Below are positions 1-2,996 of a stretch of 5,742 nt of DNA, in pieces; position 1 is the first letter of the stretch, and each line of letters begins with the position of its first letter. A model generated the notes under the pieces. The model saw only the letters and a program-made list of their open reading frames with translations. It searched no databases and had not been told where the DNA came from. The DNA comes from Nitratireductor sp. (GTDB lineage: Bacteria > Pseudomonadota > Alphaproteobacteria > Rhizobiales > Rhizobiaceae). A program made the position numbers and the translations under genes. The stretch lies in NCBI GenBank assembly GCA_020441735.1, contig JAGRLQ010000074.1, forward strand, positions 1 through 5,742, in the 5' to 3' direction.

Positions 1-848
1 AGCCATGGGCGATGTTGGCGAACGGACCGCCATGGACGAAAGCCGGGTTGTTTTCCAGCGTCTGAACCAGGTTGGGCTGCATGGCGTCCTTGAGCAACAC
101 GGTCATGGCGCCATCGGCCTTGATGTCGCGGCAGTAGACGGGTGAACGGTCGCGGCGGTAGGCGACAATGATGTCGCCAAGGCGCTTCTGCAGATCATCG
201 AGGTCGGTCGCCAGGCAGAGGATGGCCATCACTTCGGAGGCCACGGTGATGTCGAAACCGGCTTCGCGGGGAAAGCCGTTCGCCACGCCACCAAGGCTTG
301 CCACGATCTGGCGCAGGGCACGGTCGTTCATGTCCATGACGCGGCGCCAGGTGACGCGACGCATGTCGATTTCCAACTCATTGCCCCAATAGATGTGGTT
401 GTCGATCATCGCTCGCCGACAGCAGGTTGTGGGCAGAAGTGATGGCGTGGAAGTCGCCAGTAAAGTGGAGGTTCATGTCCTCCATGGGAACCACCTGGGC
501 GTAACCACCGCCGGCAGCCCCGCCCTTCATGCCGAAGCACGGTCCGAGCGAGGCCTCGCGAATGCAGATCATCGCCTTCTTGCCGATGGCGTTGAGGCCG
601 TCTCCGAGACCGACGGTCGTCGTCGTCTTGCCCTCGCCTGCCGGCGTCGGGTTGATCGCGGTCACCAGGATGAGCTTGCCATCCTTCTTCTTCTTCTGCT
701 TGGCGATGAATGCCTGGGAGACCTTGGCCTTGTCATGACCATAGGGCACGAGATCCTTCTCGGGGATACCCAGCTTCTTGCCGATTTCCTGGATCGGGCG
801 CTTCTTGGCGGCGCGGGCGATCTCGATATCTGTCTTGAACTTTGCCAT
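1..848 (-). pseudogene. fhs: formate-tetrahydrofolate ligase, 5' half, frameshifted
   Basis: Fhs joins formate to tetrahydrofolate with ATP, giving 10-formyl-tetrahydrofolate in the cytoplasm. The start ATG (846-848) has a GAGGAG ribosome site 7 nt upstream. The first 145 residues match the family: a P-loop-type ATP site PTPAGEGKTTTT (67-78), the signature GMKGGAAGGGY (106-116), then NLHFTGDFHAITSAHNLLSA. After residue 145 the frame shifts and ends in eleven aberrant residues (SDDRQPHLLGQ) at a TGA at 378-380. The cause is a direct 4-bp duplication (TCGC TCGC on the plus strand, 409-416). With one copy removed, translation continues as MIDNHIYWGNELEIDMRR and on for 136 codons to the window edge, ending PAFVHGGPFANIAHG, with no other stop or shift. 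About 281 of the family's usual roughly 555-560 residues are visible. Family assignment is near certain. Whether the break is genuine or a sequencing or assembly error cannot be decided here; the intact downstream codons point to a very recent event or an error. Confidence 0.93.
409..416. repeat. 4-bp tandem duplication disrupting fhs
   Basis: TCGC occurs twice in tandem (409-412 and 413-416), which is GCGA GCGA on the coding strand. Removing one copy restores the family sequence ...NLLSA-MIDNHIYWGNE... across the junction, so the extra copy is the lesion. A short direct duplication of this kind is typical of replication slippage. Confidence 0.85.
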
Positions 849-855
849 GGAAGTG

Positions 856-861
856 CTCCTC
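856..861 (-). promoter_or_regulatory. ribosome binding site of fhs
   Basis: The minus strand reads GAGGAG at 856-861, separated by 7 nt from the ATG at 846-848. A second purine block, GGGAGGA, lies a little further upstream but is too far from the ATG to be the main site. This placement supports the chosen fhs start. Confidence 0.75.
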
Positions 862-1147
862 GATTCCTCCCGCTCAAGGAAAAATGCAGTATTTTGCCCT
901 GGCCCTGGTTATGGGGAAGCCGGCAAAATCACCGCAAAACAGCCCTCTAGCGTTTGGCCTGTTTCAGTTTTGTGGTTAGAAACGGCAAAGAGGGCGAAAA
1001 TGCTGTTACTTTCCGGACATTGGGTGTCGCATCCGCGACGCGATGACAAACATTGTGTGTTTGCTCGGTAAAATCTGACAAATCACTCTTCGGAAATGCG
1101 CGTTATTCCGGCTTTTCACAGCCTGTTCGAATCCCTGTCGACAAGCC
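862..1147. other. divergent intergenic region between fhs and the gcv operon
   Basis: No credible gene was found here: reading frames that cross it have no ribosome site and no recognisable protein. It should contain the fhs promoter. The best minus-strand candidate has TTGTCA as -35 (its plus-strand complement is TGACAA near 1076-1081), but the matching -10 is poor, so no fhs promoter is called. Two small dyads are visible: GTCGC-ATCC-GCGAC (1026-1039) and CAAACA-TTGTG-TGTTTG (1047-1063). Either could be an operator, with no further support. Confidence 0.5.
891..929 (-). promoter_or_regulatory. inverted repeat / possible stem-loop in fhs leader
   Basis: Perfect 8-bp arms ATTTTGCC (891-898) and GGCAAAAT (922-929) enclose 23 nt that can pair further only weakly. 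In an fhs transcript this would be a stem-loop of about 39 nt, ending 43 nt before the start codon. The inner arm segment 891-895 can instead pair with AAAAT at 881-885, so two mutually exclusive hairpins are possible. There is no run of U directly after it in either direction, so it is not a clear terminator. A role as a cis-regulatory RNA or operator is inference only. Confidence 0.4.
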
Positions 1148-1175
1148 TTGCCAAAGCCGGAAAGAAAGGTATGTT
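1148..1175 (+). promoter_or_regulatory. candidate sigma-70 promoter of gcvTHP
   Basis: TTGCCA (1148-1153, 5 of 6 to consensus) and TATGTT (1170-1175, 4 of 6) are separated by 16 nt. Transcription would begin near 1181-1184, about 20 nt before the first aptamer helix at 1205. That placement is what a riboswitch leader needs and is the main reason for preferring this pair. The match is moderate, and a start further upstream is possible (for example with TAAAAT at 1069-1074, whose -35 is poorly spaced). Confidence 0.45.
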
Positions 1176-1186
1176 TTTCGCGTCAT

Positions 1187-1200
1187 CCGGCAATTGCCGG
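1187..1200. repeat. 14-bp perfect palindrome at the start of the gcv leader
   Basis: CCGGCAATTGCCGG reads the same on both strands. As RNA it can form a 5-bp hairpin with an AAUU loop directly 5' of the first glycine aptamer. As DNA it sits at the predicted transcription start and could be an operator. Its 3' arm (GCCG, 1196-1199) is also complementary to the inter-aptamer linker (CGGC, 1280-1283). The palindrome is seen directly; any function is inference. Confidence 0.5.
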
Positions 1201-1204
1201 GCTG

Positions 1205-1279
1205 TTGGCGGGAGAGAGCAGCGAAGGCTGCCGCCGAAGGTGAAAATGCCCATAATCTCTCAGGCAGAAGGACCGTCAA
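1205..1279 (+). promoter_or_regulatory. glycine riboswitch, aptamer 1
   Basis: The helices can be drawn by hand. P1 is UUGGCGG (1205-1211) with CCGUCAA (1273-1279), including one G-U pair. P2 is GAGAG (1212-1216) with CUCUC (1257-1261). The P3 arm has a GCAGC-GAAG-GCUGC hairpin (1218-1231). The conserved CCGAAGG follows at 1234-1240 and CAGGC at 1261-1265. All core elements of the family are present, so this aptamer looks functional. Confidence 0.9.
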
Positions 1280-1289
1280 CGGCAAGACA

Positions 1290-1382
1290 CTCTGGAAAAC
1301 AGGCAGGCATGCCTGTGCCGAAGGTGTAAGCGCGTTAGCAAGGCTGTTAGCCACGCGCGAGTCTCTCAGGCCAAGGACAGAG
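1290..1382 (+). promoter_or_regulatory. glycine riboswitch, aptamer 2
   Basis: P1 is CUCUG (1290-1294) with CAGAG (1378-1382). A hairpin CAGGCA-GGCA-UGCCUG spans 1300-1315. The conserved CCGAAGG is at 1318-1324. A long arm has GCGCGU (1330-1335) paired with ACGCGC (1353-1358) and an inner GGCU/AGCC stem (1342-1352). The 3' core CUCUCAGGC is at 1363-1371. An oddity is the 5' P2 strand, GAAAA (1295-1299), where the usual strand is GAGAG-like. Only 3 of 5 positions can pair with CUCUC, so P2 looks weaker than in aptamer 1. Confidence 0.88.
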
Positions 1383-1415
1383 GGGTATGTTCACCGGGTT
1401 CCGGTGCGCACCCTT
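1381..1415 (+). promoter_or_regulatory. possible expression-platform hairpin between riboswitch and gcvT
   Basis: AGGGGU (1381-1386) can pair with ACCCUU (1410-1415; one G-U pair), enclosing a perfect hairpin CACCGG-GUU-CCGGUG (1392-1406). It overlaps the 3' strand of aptamer 2 P1 by two bases, so the two structures compete slightly. A 10-bp palindrome GGTGCGCACC (1403-1412) lies inside. No U-tract follows, so this is not an intrinsic terminator. Its role as a switch is inference. Confidence 0.35.
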
Positions 1416-1437
1416 GCGTCAAACAGGCAGAGAGACA

Positions 1438-2514
1438 TTGAAGAAAACACCGTTTTATTCCCAGCATACTGAAGCAGGCGCCAAGTTCGGGCCGTTCGCC
1501 GGTTACGAGATGCCGTTGTTTTATCCCCTCGGCATCATGAAGGAACACCAGCACACGCGCGAAAAGGCGGGGCTGTTCGACATCTCCCACATGGTGCATG
1601 TCGCCGTCGAAGGACCGGAGGCGGCAAGCCTCATTTCCCTCGCCTGCCCCTATGATGCGGCAAGTCAGGCGATCGCCAGCGGCAAATACACCTTCATGCT
1701 GAACGAAGATGCTGGGATCATCGACGATCTCATCATCTCCCGGCTGGCGGAAGACCGCTTTCTGGTCGTTGCCAATGCGGCCTGCGCTGAAAAGGACGTT
1801 GCTCATATCCGCGAACTGGCAGGCAGCTTCGACGCCGAAGTGGCCGTCATCCCCCGTGCCTTCCTGGCGCTGCAGGGACCGGCGGCGGAAGGTGTACTGC
1901 AATCTGCTGGGCTGGACGTTGCCAGCATGGGCTTCATGACGGTTGCCGAGCCGAAGGATGGCTGGTTTCTCTCCCGCAGCGGCTATACCGGCGAGGACGG
2001 GTTCGAGATCGGTCTACCGCCGGAGCAAGGGCCGGATTTCGCGGCGAAACTGCTTGCCGATGAAAATGTGGAATGGATCGGCCTTGGTGCACGCGACAGC
2101 CTGCGGCTAGAGGCCGGGCTTCCCCTTTACGGTCAGGACATGGACGAGACCGTGCTGCCGCACGAGGCCGGGCTGATCTGGGCCGTGCCGAAGGATCTGC
2201 GCGATAGCGGAAGCTATGTTGGCGCAGAGGCCCTTGCTGCCGCGCTCAAGGGCGAAAAGAAACGCAAGCGCATCGGCCTTCAGCCGAAAGAAAAGGTGCC
2301 GGTTCGCGCCGGTGCCGTGCTGACAGATGACGAAGGAAATGAAATCGGCACCATTACCTCTGGCGGCTTCGGGCCAACATTGGGCGGGCCGATGGCGCTA
2401 GGGCGCATTGCCACCAGCGCCGATGAAAGCGCCATCTTCGCCGATGTCCGCGGACGCAAGATCGCCATGGAGCCGGCGAAACTGCCTTTCGTGCCGCATC
2501 GCTACAAACGCTGA
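1438..2514 (+). CDS. gcvT: glycine cleavage system T protein (aminomethyltransferase)
   Basis: GcvT releases ammonia from the aminomethyl-lipoyl arm of GcvH and transfers the carbon to tetrahydrofolate, giving 5,10-methylene-tetrahydrofolate. The product from the TTG at 1438 is 358 aa, normal for the family. It begins MKKTPFYSQHTEAGAKF and then shows PFAGYEMP (19-26), the conserved Asp pair in GIIDDLI (93-99, including the catalytic Asp of the family), SRSGYTGEDGFE (179-190), GLGARDSLRLEAGLPLYGQD (215-234) and the C-terminal folate-binding barrel to VPHRYKR. Start choice: homology begins at LKKTP, and AGAGAGA lies just before the TTG. The only upstream ATG in frame (1387) directly abuts the riboswitch, has no properly spaced ribosome site and would add 17 unconserved-looking residues (375 aa in total). 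The usual SHMG motif reads SHMV here, a position known to vary. It is the first gene of the operon, under the glycine riboswitch. Confidence 0.95.
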   Translation: MKKTPFYSQHTEAGAKFGPFAGYEMPLFYPLGIMKEHQHTREKAGLFDISHMVHVAVEGPEAASLISLACPYDAASQAIASGKYTFMLNEDAGIIDDLIISRLAEDRFLVVANAACAEKDVAHIRELAGSFDAEVAVIPRAFLALQGPAAEGVLQSAGLDVASMGFMTVAEPKDGWFLSRSGYTGEDGFEIGLPPEQGPDFAAKLLADENVEWIGLGARDSLRLEAGLPLYGQDMDETVLPHEAGLIWAVPKDLRDSGSYVGAEALAAALKGEKKRKRIGLQPKEKVPVRAGAVLTDDEGNEIGTITSGGFGPTLGGPMALGRIATSADESAIFADVRGRKIAMEPAKLPFVPHRYKR

Positions 2515-2544
2515 CACCCTTCACCGAACAACATCCAAACAACA

Positions 2545-2549
2545 GAGGA
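2545..2549 (+). promoter_or_regulatory. ribosome binding site of gcvH
   Basis: GAGGA at 2545-2549, 8 nt before the ATG at 2558. It fixes the gcvH start and excludes the longer in-frame extension that runs back into gcvT. Confidence 0.75.
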
Positions 2550-2557
2550 AGAAAGAC

Positions 2558-2926
2558 ATGGCAACCATCTACTACACCGACGAACATGAATGGCTGAGCG
2601 TCGAGGGCGATACCGCCACCGTGGGCATTACCAATTATGCCCAGGAGCAGCTTGGCGATCTGGTGTTCGTCGAACTGCCGGACGTGGGCAAGAGCGTTTC
2701 CAAGGGCGACGACACGGTGGTGGTCGAATCGGTCAAGGCTGCTTCCGATGTCTATGCGCCGGTCGATGGCGAGATCACCGAGGTCAATGAGTCGCTTTCG
2801 GCCGATCCTTCGCTGGTCAACTCCGCTGCCGAAGGGGATGGCTGGCTTTTCAAGATGAAGCTTTCCGACGCCTCCCAGCTTGACGGCCTGATGGACAAGG
2901 CCGGCTACGACGCGCACGTCGCCTGA
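2558..2926 (+). CDS. gcvH: glycine cleavage system H protein (lipoyl carrier)
   Basis: GcvH carries the aminomethyl group on a lipoylated lysine between GcvP, GcvT and the dihydrolipoyl dehydrogenase that reoxidises it. The protein is 122 aa, the usual size for the family. It starts MATIYYTDEHEWL, shows GITNYAQEQLGDLVFVELP (23-41) and the lipoyl-attachment site VVVESVKAASDVYAP (54-68), with the modified Lys at residue 60 (codon AAG 2735-2737). It ends in the family's GYDAHVA tail region. The gap to gcvT is 43 nt and to gcvP 70 nt, all on one strand, consistent with co-transcription. No lipoate ligase or octanoyltransferase gene is in the window, so lipoylation must be supplied from elsewhere. 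Confidence 0.97.
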   Translation: MATIYYTDEHEWLSVEGDTATVGITNYAQEQLGDLVFVELPDVGKSVSKGDDTVVVESVKAASDVYAPVDGEITEVNESLSADPSLVNSAAEGDGWLFKMKLSDASQLDGLMDKAGYDAHVA

Positions 2927-2985
2927 GCGTAGCTACATACAAAGTCTAGCCCGCAGTTGGGCCGCCGTTCCGCCAGCAGGGCATC

Positions 2986-2990
2986 AGGAG
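2986..2990 (+). promoter_or_regulatory. ribosome binding site of gcvP
   Basis: AGGAG at 2986-2990, 6 nt before the ATG at 2997. This is the strongest Shine-Dalgarno match in the operon. Confidence 0.8.
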
Positions 2991-2996
2991 AACATC

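Larger units (their letters stand above)
1205..1382 (+). promoter_or_regulatory. tandem glycine riboswitch (gcvT element)
   Basis: Two adjacent copies of the glycine aptamer lie in the leader of the glycine cleavage operon. Each carries the family's conserved blocks: CCGAAGG (1234-1240 and 1318-1324) and CTCTCAGGC (1257-1265 and 1363-1371), and the element ends AGGACAGAG (1374-1382). The linker holds ACTCTGG, the usual opening of the second aptamer. The known role of this family upstream of gcv genes is to bind glycine and raise expression of the cleavage system. The short linker (1280-1289) contains CGGC, which can pair with GCCG in the 5' leader (1196-1199). That fits the leader-linker helix and kink-turn known for tandem glycine riboswitches, though the kink-turn itself is inferred. 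Confidence 0.95.

Noticed and set aside
378..420. Programmed ribosomal frameshifting in fhs
   Set aside because: There is no slippery heptamer or following pseudoknot, fhs is not known for recoding, and a simple 4-bp duplication explains the shift.
393..950. 185-codon plus-strand frame opposite fhs
   Set aside because: It mirrors the fhs frame and continues into the leader without a ribosome site or recognisable product.
849..1000. Known tetrahydrofolate riboswitch in front of fhs
   Set aside because: The known conserved cores could not be recognised; only a simple inverted repeat can be supported.
1381..1440. Intrinsic terminator controlled by the riboswitch
   Set aside because: Hairpins are present, but no U-rich run follows any of them.
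1053..1472. Plus-strand frame of 139 codons covering the gcv leader
   Set aside because: It overlaps the promoter candidate and the whole riboswitch in a frame different from gcvT, with no family similarity.
1366..1902. 178-codon minus-strand frame across the riboswitch and gcvT
   Set aside because: It overlaps gcvT antisense, runs into the structured leader, and its translation resembles no known protein.
2927..2996. Terminator or internal promoter between gcvH and gcvP
   Set aside because: The gap holds only an 8-bp palindrome (GTAGCTAC) and a 4-bp stem, with no U-run and no promoter-like pair; it reads as ordinary operon spacing.
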